Origin: Bacteroidota bacterium
Lineage (GTDB): Bacteria > Bacteroidota > Bacteroidia > Chitinophagales > BACL12
Reading direction: 5' to 3'
Length of the DNA: 64,000 bases
NCBI GenBank assembly: GCA_016706865.1
Contig: JADJIS010000003.1
Coordinates: 1,550,001-1,614,000 of the forward strand
Within the stretch, counting starts at the first letter, position 1; each line of letters opens with the position of its first letter. The translations under genes were made by a program, and so were the position numbers. Shown here piece after piece: positions 13,131 to 24,900 of this stretch. A model generated the notes under the pieces. That model did not search any database, was not told the DNA's origin, and saw nothing but the letters and a program-made list of their open reading frames with translations.

Positions 13131-15719
13131 ATGAATCACCATTTATTACCAATTTCAGAAATAGAGCAACTTTTTAACACAAGTGAAGCAGGTTTGAATA
13201 CAGTTGCGGCCGAAAAACTCTTATTAGAATTTGGGAAAAATGAATTGGCTGCTAAGAAAAAGAAATCCACTATCGTGATTTTTTTAAGCCAATTTAAAGA
13301 TGTAATGATCTTTATTTTATTGGCAGCAGCAGCAGTATCCATTTTTATTGGTGAGATGAATGACGCCTATGTAATTCTTATCATTGTGTTATTGAATGCC
13401 GTGATCGGTTTTATGCAGGAATACAAGGCAGAAAAAGCGATGGTGGCTTTAAAAAAGATGTCGGCGAGTTCAACAATTGTCAGGCGTGAAGGAAAAATAT
13501 TTGAAATACCCAGTATTGATTTAGTGCCGGGCGATGTTGTATTAATGGAATCGGGGAATCTAGTTCCTGCAGACATGCGTTTGAGAGAATGTCACTCTTT
13601 GAAAATAGAAGAGGCTGCACTTACAGGAGAATCAATTGCGATCGATAAAATTACGGAGGAACTCACGGAAGAAAAATTATCGCTGGGCGACATTATCAAC
13701 ATGGCATTTAAAGGTACTATTGTTACCTATGGAAGAGGGGAAGGAATTGTAGTTGCCACAGGTATGCAAACAGAAATTGGAAGAATAGCAAAATTGTTAG
13801 ATACAAAAGAACTTCAAACTCCTCTGCAAAAAAAATTAGCTGATTTCGGAAAAAAACTTTCCTTTATTGTTATTGCAATTTGTGTGGTGATGTTTGGGGT
13901 AGGATTATTGCGCGGTGAAGAACCCATTCAAATGTTGCTTACATCAATTTCGGTTGCTGTTGCTGCAATTCCGGAGGCATTGCCTGCCTTAATAATAATT
14001 GCTTTAGCTATTGGCGCTAAACGCCTTGTGCGCATCAATGCATTAATCCGCAAATTACCGGCGACAGAAACTTTAGGATCTGTAACCTATATCTGCACAG
14101 ATAAAACCGGAACAATTACCCAAAATAAAATGACCGTTACAAACATTTGGCAAATGTCGGAAACCAGTTCTTTTAAAAATTTAAGTGCGGATGAATTACT
14201 TCTTATTGCGATGGAACTTAACCACGATGTAATGTTGGATGAAAATAATAATTTAAAAGGTGATCCTACAGAAATTGCATTGGTAGAATATTCACGAAGT
14301 AACAGAAATAATAAAATTGCATTCAATATTGATCAACCACGAGAACAAGAATTGCCATTTGATTCGGAACGCAAGCGCATGAGTGTAATTTATCCGTTTA
14401 ATAATGCTTGGATGGTAATTACAAAAGGTGCCGTTGAGTCTATTCTAGAAATTTGCGATGAAAAAAATGCAGCTCAAATTAATACTGCAACGGCAGAATT
14501 TGCAAAAGAAGGCAAACGAATTTTAGCATATTCCTTTAGAGAATTACCTGATCTACCTGATTCTTTTTCTGTAGAGACCATTGAATGTAAAATGCATTTT
14601 TTAGGATTGGTTGCAATGATCGACCCGCCGCGTTTGGAATCAAAACAAGCAATAATTGATTGCAAAACGGCCGGTATCATTCCGGTGATGATAACCGGTG
14701 ACCATCCTATTACCGCCAGGGTAATTGCAATGGAAACAGGCATCATTGGAGATGCTAAGGATAAAATTATAACCGGAGCGGAATTAGATGCATTATCGGA
14801 CGCCGAATTTGAAAAAGAAGTTGAAAATATCAGATTATATGCCCGTGTTTCACCAGAACAAAAACTACTTATTGTAAAAACACTGCAAAAAAGATCTCAA
14901 ATTGTTGCAATGACCGGCGATGGGGTAAATGATGCACCTGCTTTAAGAAGAGCAGATATTGGAGTTGCAATGGGGATCACCGGAACAGATGTAAGCAAGG
15001 AAGCTGCTGATATGATCTTACTCGACGACAACTTTGCAACATTAATAAAGGCAATTAAAGAAGGCAGAAGAATTTATGATAACATTCGCAAATTTTTTAA
15101 ATATATACTCACGAGTAACGGAGGAGAAATCTGGACTTTATTTCTTGCTCCCTTAATAGGATTGCCATTGCCTTTATTACCAATTCATATTTTATACATT
15201 AACCTCGTTACAGATGGATTACCAGGTTTGGCATTCGCTGCGGAACCTTCGGAAAAAGATATTTTAAACCGAAAACCGCGAAAACCCAATGAAAGTATTT
15301 TTGCAAATGGAATCGGTATCCATATACTTTGGGTTGGATTTTTTATGGGTGCAATTTGTTTAGCAACGCAGGCAATTGCAATGCATCTGGAAAATGATAA
15401 ATGGCAAACTATGGTTTTTACTGTGTTGTGTATCAGTCAAATGGGCCATGCTATGGCGATTAGAAGCAACATGGAATCATTGTTTCAACAAGGGGTATTC
15501 GGAAATAAACAATTAGCCGCTGCAGTGCTTTTAACCTTAGGCTTACAAATGATCGTAATTTATGTTCCCTTTATGCAGGATATATTCGGAACAGAAGCAT
15601 TATCATTAAATGAATTATTAATTTGTATTGCTATTTCCTCAACTGTGTTCTGGGTGGTTGAGTTTGAAAAATTACTTAAGAGAACAAAAGCTAAAAAAAT
15701 TAATTTACCCAGAAAATAA
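13131..15719 (+). CDS. P2-type cation-transporting ATPase (Ca2+-ATPase-like)
   Basis: An 862-residue P-type ATPase. Order: N-terminal cation-ATPase domain with LLLEFGKNELAAKKKKS, helices M1-M2, actuator domain with EAALTGESIAI (TGES loop), helix M4 IPEALPALIII, phosphorylation site CTDKTGTIT (Asp324), nucleotide-binding domain, MTGDGVNDAPAL hinge, then M5-M10 with NGGE and NLVTDGLPGLAFA. IPEALPAL in M4 and NLVTDG in M6 fit P2A/P2B-like Ca2+ or related pumps; the ion is not certain. It is monocistronic, with a 190-bp upstream region. Confidence 0.92.
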   Translation: MNHHLLPISEIEQLFNTSEAGLNTVAAEKLLLEFGKNELAAKKKKSTIVIFLSQFKDVMIFILLAAAAVSIFIGEMNDAYVILIIVLLNAVIGFMQEYKAEKAMVALKKMSASSTIVRREGKIFEIPSIDLVPGDVVLMESGNLVPADMRLRECHSLKIEEAALTGESIAIDKITEELTEEKLSLGDIINMAFKGTIVTYGRGEGIVVATGMQTEIGRIAKLLDTKELQTPLQKKLADFGKKLSFIVIAICVVMFGVGLLRGEEPIQMLLTSISVAVAAIPEALPALIIIALAIGAKRLVRINALIRKLPATETLGSVTYICTDKTGTITQNKMTVTNIWQMSETSSFKNLSADELLLIAMELNHDVMLDENNNLKGDPTEIALVEYSRSNRNNKIAFNIDQPREQELPFDSERKRMSVIYPFNNAWMVITKGAVESILEICDEKNAAQINTATAEFAKEGKRILAYSFRELPDLPDSFSVETIECKMHFLGLVAMIDPPRLESKQAIIDCKTAGIIPVMITGDHPITARVIAMETGIIGDAKDKIITGAELDALSDAEFEKEVENIRLYARVSPEQKLLIVKTLQKRSQIVAMTGDGVNDAPALRRADIGVAMGITGTDVSKEAADMILLDDNFATLIKAIKEGRRIYDNIRKFFKYILTSNGGEIWTLFLAPLIGLPLPLLPIHILYINLVTDGLPGLAFAAEPSEKDILNRKPRKPNESIFANGIGIHILWVGFFMGAICLATQAIAMHLENDKWQTMVFTVLCISQMGHAMAIRSNMESLFQQGVFGNKQLAAAVLLTLGLQMIVIYVPFMQDIFGTEALSLNELLICIAISSTVFWVVEFEKLLKRTKAKKINLPRK

Positions 15720-15733
15720 TCAGAGAATTTCCC

Positions 15734-15768
15734 GGGTAGTAATATTTATAAATAGTTTGTTATTACCC
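15734..15768. terminator. Weak bidirectional hairpin between convergent genes
   Basis: gggtagtaa (15734-15742) can pair with ttattaccc (15760-15768) with one G-T wobble. It lies between the ATPase stop (15719) and the end of the convergent eRF1-like gene (15782). The flanks are AT-rich. This is the only terminator-like structure in the gap. Confidence 0.35.
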
Positions 15769-15781
15769 ATTATCAGCCCAA

Positions 15782-16207
15782 TCAGGAAACTAGTGATTTT
15801 TTTACAAACGCTTTCAATTGATTATCGGTAATATAATCGCCATCTACAGTATGAATTACCTTGTTGATGAAATTGTGTTCCGCATTAAGATAGTTATAAA
15901 ACTCCTGTCTTGCAGTGGTTGGACCAAAAATCAGAATTTCATCATAAACCACTAATTTATCTGCCAATTCTTTAAAATAAGCATGTAAACTATTTTGTTC
16001 TTTCTCATGCTTAGCAAATTCATTGTTGGATGACCTGAATCCGCCAAGTTTTACACCATCGGAAGATTGTCCGGAAATGCGTTTCCTTCCTTTAATCTTG
16101 GAGGTTACTTTTATTAAATCCTGATCAAGATGTGCAGGATCGATCATTTTAGCTTCTTTATGATCCATCCAAATTGCTATTTTTTTAATTTCCAGTTGCT
16201 TTTTCAT
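15782..16207 (-). CDS. eRF1-domain-like small protein
   Basis: A 141-residue basic protein with KKIAIWMDHKEAKMI at the N-terminus, an Arg/Lys/Ser-rich middle, and DEILIFGPTTARQEFYNYL...ITDNQLKAFVKK at the end. The pattern (IWMDxxxA...FGPTxAKxE...DNQ) matches small bacterial proteins annotated as translational-machinery or eRF1-domain-3-like; their real role is unknown. A paralogue with the same motifs is at 33526-33921. It converges on the ATPase gene and has a long AT-rich upstream region. Confidence 0.7.
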   Translation of the reverse strand: MKKQLEIKKIAIWMDHKEAKMIDPAHLDQDLIKVTSKIKGRKRISGQSSDGVKLGGFRSSNNEFAKHEKEQNSLHAYFKELADKLVVYDEILIFGPTTARQEFYNYLNAEHNFINKVIHTVDGDYITDNQLKAFVKKSLVS

Positions 16208-16792
16208 AATAAATATCTTAGTTGGTAAACTTTACAAGCTAAAATATAAGGCAATTATCATTTTTTTAAGAATCTAAATCACATGAGTTTATGACTAATC
16301 TCACAATTTGCATTTTGTAAAAAATATACAAATTGTAAAAAGAAGATATCAAACGTATAATTTCGGGGATTTATTTCTACAAAACTTCTTATGATCCTTA
16401 AAATATAACAATCAATCATCTCCACATCTGTAGAATTTTTTCTACATGAAATAATGTTTATTATATAATAATTAAATATTTTTATTAAGAATTTATACTT
16501 ATACAAAAAAAACAAATCACCGATAAATATAAATTAATTTTAAACCTGAGCGATGTGTGAAGAACCCATATCAGCTTGACTTTCTATATTATTTTATATA
16601 TATATATAATTAAATATATTTGCGTTTCCAACTAAAAATAATCAACTCGACGTATAAATATGAGTGAATTATGCAATTATTGGACAAACTTTTGCATAAT
16701 TGGAGTAACACTAAAAAATTTATAATTTGCAATAATTTTTTTATCAAATTCTGAGGATAAGTCATTAAAAATTAAAATAATTTAAACACGAA
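16208..16792. other. 585-bp non-coding AT-rich region
   Basis: No credible gene on either strand. It should contain the promoter of the leftward eRF1-like gene and of the rightward AraC-like gene. Visible elements: a perfect 7-bp inverted repeat tgtagaa/ttctaca at 16429-16446, a TATA microsatellite at about 16594-16610, and TATATTTG at 16615-16622, which matches the Bacteroidota -7 consensus TAnnTTTG but lies 170 bp before the AraC-like start. Confidence 0.5.
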
Positions 16793-17374
16793 ATGAAGCT
16801 CCAGATCAAATACATGGTTAGCGATCGCTGTAAATTATTGGTTAGGACAGAACTGCAGAAGCTTGGTCTGAACATAATAAATATAAGACTTGGCGAAATT
16901 GAAATTGCAGAAAATCTTACCGAAGACAGCAGACTCCACTTAACAACGGCATTAACAGGTTCTGGCCTTGAACTTATAGAAGACAGGAGGTCAGAAATAA
17001 CGGAAAAAGTGAAAATTGCCATAAATGAAATGATTAGGAATAAAGAAAAAATTCAAAAAGGCAGAATTTCACACTACCTCAGCAACCTATTAAATTGTAA
17101 TTATATTTATATCTCCAATGTATTTTCCTCAAATGAAGGAATAACAATCAGAGAATATTTACTAAATCAGCGAATAGAGTATGTAAAAATCCTTATCGTC
17201 AAAAATGAACTCAGCATTACGGAAATTGCTTATTCTTTAAATTTCAGCAGTGTAGCACATTTATCAGCTCAATTTAAAAAGGTAACTGGATCAACCCCAA
17301 CATTTTACAAGGTTTCCACTTTTGCAGATGAATATACCTTACTTAATAATTATGTAATTCAGAATAAAGAATAA
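16793..17374 (+). CDS. AraC-family regulator with ferredoxin-like N-terminal domain (paralogue 1)
   Basis: A 193-residue protein. Residues 1-70 look like a beta-alpha-beta HMA-like domain (MKLQIKYMVSDRCKLLVRTEL; LGEIEIAENL; GSGLELIEDRRS), where metal-binding relatives would carry CxxC and this one has SxxC (Ser10, Cys13). Residues about 85-180 form the AraC helix-turn-helix unit (ISHYLSNLLNCNYIYISNVF; ELSITEIAYSLNFSSVAHLS; QFKKVTGSTPTFYK). This compact type is common in Bacteroidota. The gene is a clear paralogue of 26539-27099, and the two flank the giant gene at 18944-25804. Confidence 0.85.
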   Translation: MKLQIKYMVSDRCKLLVRTELQKLGLNIINIRLGEIEIAENLTEDSRLHLTTALTGSGLELIEDRRSEITEKVKIAINEMIRNKEKIQKGRISHYLSNLLNCNYIYISNVFSSNEGITIREYLLNQRIEYVKILIVKNELSITEIAYSLNFSSVAHLSAQFKKVTGSTPTFYKVSTFADEYTLLNNYVIQNKE

Positions 17375-17455
17375 TTCACAGAACGGACAGTCTATTTTGT
17401 ATAAAACTTTAAACGGAGCAACAGGCTCTTCCTGTAAAAATAAAAATAAACTAAA

Positions 17456-17641
17456 ATGCCTATTTTAACTATTTTACTCGTTATTTTAATCGTTGGTGTA
17501 TTACTTTGGTTAGTAAATACCTATGTTCCAATGGATCGTAAGATTAAAAGCATATTCAATATCGTTGTGGTAATAATCCTAATTATTTGGTTACTCGATG
17601 CATTTGGTTTGATCAATATGCTGAATAATGTTCGGGTTTAG
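17456..17641 (+). CDS. Thivi_2564-family small membrane protein
   Basis: A 61-residue protein with two membrane helices joined by NTYVPMDRKIKSIFN, the hallmark of the Thivi_2564 family. It is very hydrophobic (LTILLVILIVGVLLWLV, then IVVVIILIIWLLDAF). Members are often found next to stress-response or AraC-type genes; the function is unknown. It is 81 bp after the AraC-like gene, so cotranscription is possible. Confidence 0.9.
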   Translation: MPILTILLVILIVGVLLWLVNTYVPMDRKIKSIFNIVVVIILIIWLLDAFGLINMLNNVRV

Positions 17642-17742
17642 TTCATCTTTTTGCTGAAAGGTGTCATTTTTAAGTCAGAGAAATTAGTTACAAAAAGTGA
17701 CATGCAGAAGATATATACCAAAATTGAACTACTGTTTGAATA

Positions 17743-17777
17743 GTTTCCCAATATTGCTAACCACTTTATTGGGAAAC
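17743..17777. repeat. Inverted repeat gtttcccaat/attgggaaac
   Basis: A perfect 10-bp inverted repeat with a 15-nt loop, 100 bp after the Thivi_2564 stop. It could be a transcript-end hairpin, although no T tract follows, or a relic of a mobile-element end. Nothing else supports an insertion sequence. Confidence 0.45.
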
Positions 17778-17947
17778 AGTATAGTATTTATAATAGCATT
17801 TATCACAATTCTTTGCTGGTTGAATAGCCCTAGCTATACACTCACTCTCTACGGGAGTGCATAAGAGCCATTTTGCATGGTTTGATCTTCCTCAGCTTAT
17901 TTATCATACAAAGGTCATTCAACAAATTATCTTCTGCTTTACATTTG

Positions 17948-18120
17948 AAAGTTAATGAACTGGTTGCATCTCACGAACTGGCGAGAAATACCATTTGTAA
18001 ACATGGAAAACAATACGGAAAGAGAAATTGCAGAACTTTCTAAGGAATATAAGCATAGATCTGAGGTTCCAATGAGTTGAACAAGGATATTAAACACAAA
18101 GATGAAAATTTAATGAATTG
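17948..18120 (+). pseudogene. Possible decayed histidine-kinase coiled-coil fragment
   Basis: Three overlapping frames each contain a short stretch resembling the KRANELxIANKELAxQN repeats of Bacteroidota PAS/histidine kinases: KVNELVASHELARNTICKHGK in the first, EREIAELSKEYKHRSE in the second and ELNKDIKHKDENL in the third. Switching frames would require two or more frameshifts. The resemblance is by eye and the segment is short and low-complexity, so this could be chance. Confidence 0.25.
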
Positions 18121-18791
18121 AAAACTTCAACAATTACTCCTTGTTCTAGTCATTATGTAAATATAATTATGGGTTGAATTATTTCAATTTAATCATATTT
18201 TACCCTGTATTGTTACTCTTTTTGGTCAAAATACAAAAATTATGGTGCAAAACACACCTATTTGTTAGAATTTCTTCATTTTTCTGCTAATATGTCCTCC
18301 TAATACTCAAAATCCAGAATGGAATATAAAGTCTCCACAATCACCAATACCTAAGTGTTGAACTGTTTCATTAAAATGGTAAACACTATCTACAAGCATA
18401 TTTTTTGAGTTTATAGTGATAAAATAAAATAAAACCTAGTTGTCTCAGTACATTACATGGTTGGAATAAGTAACTTCCTTCTATTAGCTTTCTGTTATGC
18501 TTCTATAAAATATGTACTTTCCAATTAGTTTATAGTCCAAATTTTTTGAAATAAAATATTCACTCATCAATATTTAATTCGTTATAATATTAAATTTAGC
18601 ACTCATTTAATCGAAAAAACCCACTGCCTGTAACGATTCCATCAAAATGTAATTGTTGCAATTTTTTTAAAAAAAATATCGCAAAACCCTTACGAAAAAT
18701 TGATCAGAACTCGAAAATTAGATTTATACGTTCGATAATTTCTATTTTTTAACCGGATTTTGTTGACCTAATTTGTGCAATTTAAACTAGC

Positions 18792-18821
18792 TTATGTGAC
18801 ATGAATTTATTTGTCACATAA
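18792..18821. promoter_or_regulatory. Palindrome ttatgtgaca/tgtcacataa upstream of the giant gene
   Basis: A perfect 10-bp inverted repeat with a 10-bp spacer, centred about 137 bp before the ATG at 18944. The arms contain TGTGA and TCACA, the half-sites recognised by Crp/Fnr regulators, though the spacing here (14 bp) is wider than the classical 6 bp. It is preceded by ttgacctaatttg, which may be promoter. It is a good operator candidate; the regulator is unknown. Confidence 0.45.
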
Positions 18822-18943
18822 ATTTACTGAATTACATATCAGCAGTAAATTATACAACTAAATAATAAAATTGTGTAAAGGAAATGATTTAATGTTCCAC
18901 AAATTTGGGAAGTGGAAATTATTTCACGAATAAAAGATTCAAA

Positions 18944-21900
18944 ATGATAAAAAAAATACTTAATGTATTAATTACAGTTTTACTGCTAACAATACCTTAT
19001 ACAAATTTCGGTCAGGCCCCTGATTTAGGCACCTCTTCGAGTTTTGTATTGTTTACATCTGTAGGGGCATTTGAAAATTTCGGACCATCAAATGTTACAG
19101 GTGATATAGGTACTGATGCAGGCGTTTTCTCGGGGTTTCCTCCCGGGACAGTTATTGGTGAGATCCATGTAGAGGATGCAGTCTCCACACAGGCTGCAAT
19201 TGATGTTGGTATTGCATATGGATATTTGAGTGCATTACCATGCGGTTCTGTGATAGGAACTACTTTAGGTTCAGGCCAGGTTCTGACCCCAAATGTTTAT
19301 TGTCTTGGAGCTGCATCAACATTAAATGGAAATTTAATTTTAGATGGTCAGGGAGATCCAGATGCTTTATTTATTTTTAAAATAGATGGAGCTTTTTCAA
19401 CTGGTACTTTTGCAAGTGTTACTTTAATTAATTCAGCATCATTATGTAATGTATATTGGCAAATTAATGGCGAATTTACTTTAGGTGAAAATTCTGTGTT
19501 TAGGGGAACTGTTATTAATGCCGGAGCAATCCATTTATTAGAAAGTTCTTCTTTATATGGCAGAGCCCTTTCAACTGCTGGCGCTTTAGATATGCACACA
19601 AATTTAGTTTCTATTTCAAGCGAACCAACTGCTTCCATAATTTCAGCAGGTGGACCGATTTCTTTTTGTGAAGGTGGTAGTGTAATACTTTCCGGTAATA
19701 TTGGAGGAACATGGAATACAGGTGCAACAACACCAACAATTACAGTTACAACTGCAGGCGATTATTTTGTAACTAATACAAATACATGTGGAAGTGTTAC
19801 TTCAAATCATATTATAACAACTATTAATCCATTACCAACTGCATCTGTAATTAATGCAGACGGACCGATTTCTTTTTGTGAAGGTGGAAGTGTTATTCTT
19901 TCAGGAAATATTGACGGAACATGGAGCACAGGTGCAACAACACCAACAATTACAGTTACAACTGCAGGCGATTATTTTGTAACGAATACAAATGCATGTG
20001 GTACAGTAACTTCAAATCATATAGTAGTAACTATTAATCCATTACCAACTGCATCAATTATAACTGCAAGTGGGCCCATTGAATTTTGCGGTGGCGGAAG
20101 TGTTATTCTTTCCGGTAATGTCGGAGGAACATGGAGCACAGGTGCATCCACACCAACAATTACTGTTTCAACTGCAGGTGATTATTTTGTGACAAATACA
20201 AATGCATGTGGAAGTGTAACTTCAAATCATATAATTGTTACAATAAGCGCTGCACCAACTGCATCAATTATAACTGCAGGTGGGCCAACTTCATTTTGTG
20301 CCGGTGGAAGTGTTATTCTTTCCGGTAATGTTGGAGGCACCTGGAGTACTGGGGCATCCACACCAACAATAACAGTTACAACAGCAGGTGATTATTTCGT
20401 AACAAATACAAATGCGTGTGGAACTGTTACTTCAAATCATTTAATAATTACAATCAATCCATTACCTACTGCATCCATAATTACTGCAAGTGGACCAACT
20501 TCATTTTGCGGTGGTGGAAGTGTTATTCTTTCCGGTAATGTTGGAGGAACATGGAGTACAGGAGCCACCACACCAACCATTACTGTTTCAGCAGCAGGTG
20601 ATTATTTTGTAACAAATACAAATGCATGTGGAAGTGTAACTTCAAATCATATAATTGTTACAATTAGTGCAGCACCAACTGCATCAATTATAACTGCAGG
20701 TGGACCAACATCATTTTGTGCCGGCGGAAGTGTTATTCTTTCCGGTAATGTTGGTGGAACATGGAGCACAGGTGCATCAACACCAACTATTACAGTTACA
20801 ACTGCTGGTGATTATTTTGTAACAAATACAAATGCGTGTGGTACCGTAACTTCAAATCATATTGTAATAACTATTAATCCATTACCAACTGCATCAATTA
20901 TAACTGCAAGCGGCCCAATTGCATTTTGCACCGGTGGAAGTGTAATTCTTTCTGGTAATATTGGTGGTACATGGAGCACTGGTGCATCAACACCAACAAT
21001 AACAGTTACAACAGCAGGTGATTATTTCGTAACAAATACAAATGCGTGTGGAACTGTTACTTCAAATCATTTAATAATTACAATCAATCCATTACCTACT
21101 GCATCCATAATTACTGCAAGTGGACCAACTTCATTTTGCGGTGGTGGAAGTGTTATTCTTTCCGGTAATGTTGGAGGAACATGGACAGGAGCCACCACAC
21201 CAACCATTACTGTTTCAGCAGCAGGTGATTATTTTGTAACAAATACAAATGCATGTGGAAGTGTAACTTCAAATCATATAATTGTTACAATTAGTGCAGC
21301 ACCAACTGCATCAATTATAACTGCAGGTGGACCAACATCATTTTGTGCCGGCGGAAGTGTTATTCTTTCCGGTAATGTTGGTGGAACATGGAGCACTGGT
21401 GCATCAACACCAACTATTACAGTTACAACTGCAGGTGATTATTTTGTAACAAATACAAATGCGTGTGGTACCGTAACTTCAAATCATATTGTAATAACTA
21501 TTAATCCATTACCAACTGCATCAATTATAACTGCAAGCGGCCCAATTGCATTTTGCACTGGTGGAAGTGTAATTCTTTCTGGTAATATTGGTGGTACATG
21601 GAGCACTGGTGCATCAACACCAACTATTACAGTTACAAGTGCAGGCGATTATTTTGTGACAAATACAAACGCATGTGGAAGTGTAACTTCAAATCATATT
21701 ATTGTTACAATTAGTGCTGCTCCAACTGCATCTGTTATTACTGCAGGAGGACCAATTAAATTCTGCCCGGGTGGAAGTGTTATTCTTTCCGGTAATGTTG
21801 GTGGAACATGGAGCACAGGTGCATCAACGCCAACTATTACAGTTACAAGTGCAGGTGATTATTTTGTAACAAATACAAATGCTTGTGGAACTATAACTTC

Positions 21901-24900
21901 CAACCATATTATTGTTACTATTAAACCATTGGCAACTGCATCAATTATAACTGCTGCTGGACCAACTGCATTTTGTACTGGAGGAAGTGTTATTCTTTCG
22001 GGTAATATAGGTGGAACATGGAGCACAGGTGCATCAACACCAACCATTACAGTTTCAACTGCCGGCGATTATTTTGTGACAAATACAAACGCATGTGGAA
22101 GTGTAACTTCAAATCATATTATTGTTACAATTAGTGCTGCTCCAACTGCATCCATTTTAACTGCAGGCGGACCAATTAAATTCTGCCCTGGTGGAAGTGT
22201 AATTCTTTCAGGGAATATTGGTGGAACATGGATTACAGGTGCAACAACACCTACTATTACAGTTACAACTGCCGGCGATTATTTTGTAACAAATACTAAT
22301 GCATGTGGAACAATAACATCCAATCATATTATTGTTACACTTAAACCATTGCCAACTGCATCAATAATTACTGCCGCTGGGCCAACTTCAATTTGCACAG
22401 GAGGAAGTGTAATTCTTTCAGGTAATATTGGAGGAACTTGGAGCACAGGTGCATCAACACCAACTATTACAGTTACAACTGCAGGCGATTATTTTGTGAC
22501 AAATACAAACGCATGTGGAAGTGTAACTTCAAATCATATTATTGTTACAATTAGTGCTGCTCCAACTGCATCTGTTATTACTGCAGGAGGACCAATTAAA
22601 TTCTGTCCGGGAGGAAGTGTAATTCTTTCAGGGAATATTGGTGGAACCTGGAATACAGGTGCCACAACACCAACTATTACAGTTACAACTGCCGGCGATT
22701 ATTTTGTAACAAATACAAATGCATGTGGAACAATAACATCCAATCATATTATTGTTACAATTAAACCATTGCCAACTGCATCAATAATTACTGCCGCTGG
22801 ACCAATTGCAATATGTACAGGAGGAAGTGTAATTCTTTCCGGTAATGTTGGAGGAACCTGGAATACGGGAGCAACAACATCATCAATTACAGTTACAACT
22901 GCAGGTGATTATTTTGTAACTAATACAAACGCATGTGGAAGTGTAACTTCAAATCATATAATTGTTACAATTTCACCCTTACCAATTGCATCTATAATTT
23001 CAGCAACAGGTGTAACTACCTTATGTGAAGGTGGGAATGTTATACTAACAGGAAATATAGGAGGAATATGGAATACAGGTGCAACAACACCAACAATTAC
23101 AGTTTCAACAGCGGGTGATTATTTTGTAACAAATACCAATGCATGTGGAAGTGTAGTTTCTAATCATATAGTAGTAACTGTTTACCCATTGCCTCTCTGC
23201 AATATAACAGGTGATGCATCCATTTGTGAAGGAGAATCAACACATTTATGCGCACCTGCCGAATGCACTTCATTTTTATGGAATACCGGCGAAACAACTG
23301 GTTGTATTAATGTTGTTGCATCAGGAACTTATACGGTTACTGTAACACACGGAGGTGGATGTGTAAGTACATGCAGTAAAACAGTTGTAGTAACACCATT
23401 GCCAACAGCATCATTAATAACTGCCGGAGGATTAACTTCATTTTGTGCAGGTGGATCTGTTATATTATCTGGAAATGTTGGTGGAACCTGGAATACAGGG
23501 GCAACAACTTCATCAATAACAGTAAGTACAAGTGGTGAATATTTTGTAACAAATACAAATATTTGCGGAACAATAACTTCAAATCATATTATTGTTAATG
23601 TATTTCCATTGCCATCATGTAACATTACCGGTGATGCTTCAATTTGTTTAGGCGAATCGACTAATTTTTGCGGAACACCAGGTTTAGTTTCTTATTTATG
23701 GAATACAGGAGCAACAACAGGTTGCATAACTGCAAGCAGTCCGGGAATATATACCGTTACAGGTACTGATATTAATGGATGTATCAGCTCATGCAGTAAA
23801 ACTTTAACTCTTTATCCGGAACCTGTTGCATCTATAATAACTGCAAGCGCAACAACAACTTTCTGCGAAGGCGGATCAGTAATTTTATCTGGAAATGTTG
23901 GTGGAACATGGAGTACTGGAGCAACAACTCCATCCATAACTGTTAATACAAGTGGTGATTATTTTGTAACAAATACCACAGGTTGTGGTAATGTAATTTC
24001 GAATCACATTATTGTTACAGTTAATGCTTTGCCTTTGTGCAATATTACCGGAGATGCTTCAATTTGTTTCGGTGAATCAACCAACTTGTGCGGAACACCG
24101 GGTTTGGTTTCCTATTTATGGAATACCGGAGCAACAACAGGTTGCATAACTGTTAGCAGTCCGGGAATATATACCGTTACAGGTACTAATATAAATGGTT
24201 GTATCAGCACATGCAGTAAAACATTAACTCTTTATCCAGAACCTGTTGCATCAATAATATCTGCAAGTGGAACCACAACTTTCTGTGCAGGTGGATCAGT
24301 AATTCTAACTGGAAATGTTGGTGGAACATGGAGCACTGGAGCAACAACTGCGTCAATAACAGTAAATACAAGTGGTGACTATTTCGTAACAAATACCACC
24401 GGTTGTGGAAGTGTAAATTCAAATCATATAATTGTTACAGTGAATCCATTGCCTGTGTGTAATATTACAGGAGATGCTAAAATCTGTATTGGTGCATCAA
24501 CCACACTTTGTGCTCCTCCGGGACTTGCGTCTTACTTATGGAGTACAGGAGCAACAACTAGTTGTATTACTGTATCAACAGCGGGAACTTATTCCGTTAA
24601 GATTACAAATGCAAACGGATGTTTCAGTATTTGCAATAAAACAGTTACATTATATGAAGCACCTGTTGCATCAACAATAACAGCAAGCGGAGCAACTACA
24701 TTCTGTGCAGGTGGTTCAGTAATTCTTTCAGGAAATGTTGGTGGCGTATGGAATACAGGTGCAACAACATCATCTATAACAGTAAATACAAGTGGTGATT
24801 ATTTTGTAACAAACACCACTGGTTGTGGAACTGCAATTTCAAATCATATCGCAGTAATTGTAAATTCACTTCCGGTTTGTAATATTACCGGTAATGGTAA

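Larger units (their letters stand above)
17642..18943. other. 1.3-kb non-coding region upstream of the giant gene
   Basis: No intact gene on either strand. It holds two clear inverted repeats (17743-17777 and 18792-18821), a small hairpin cactc/gagtg near 17844-17862, and a decayed coding remnant at about 17948-18120. The remainder is AT-rich with stop codons in all frames. It is among the longest gene-free stretches in the window and lies directly upstream of the largest gene. Confidence 0.6.

Noticed and set aside
17743..17777. Inverted repeat as insertion-sequence end
   Set aside because: No transposase, no second end and no target duplication seen.
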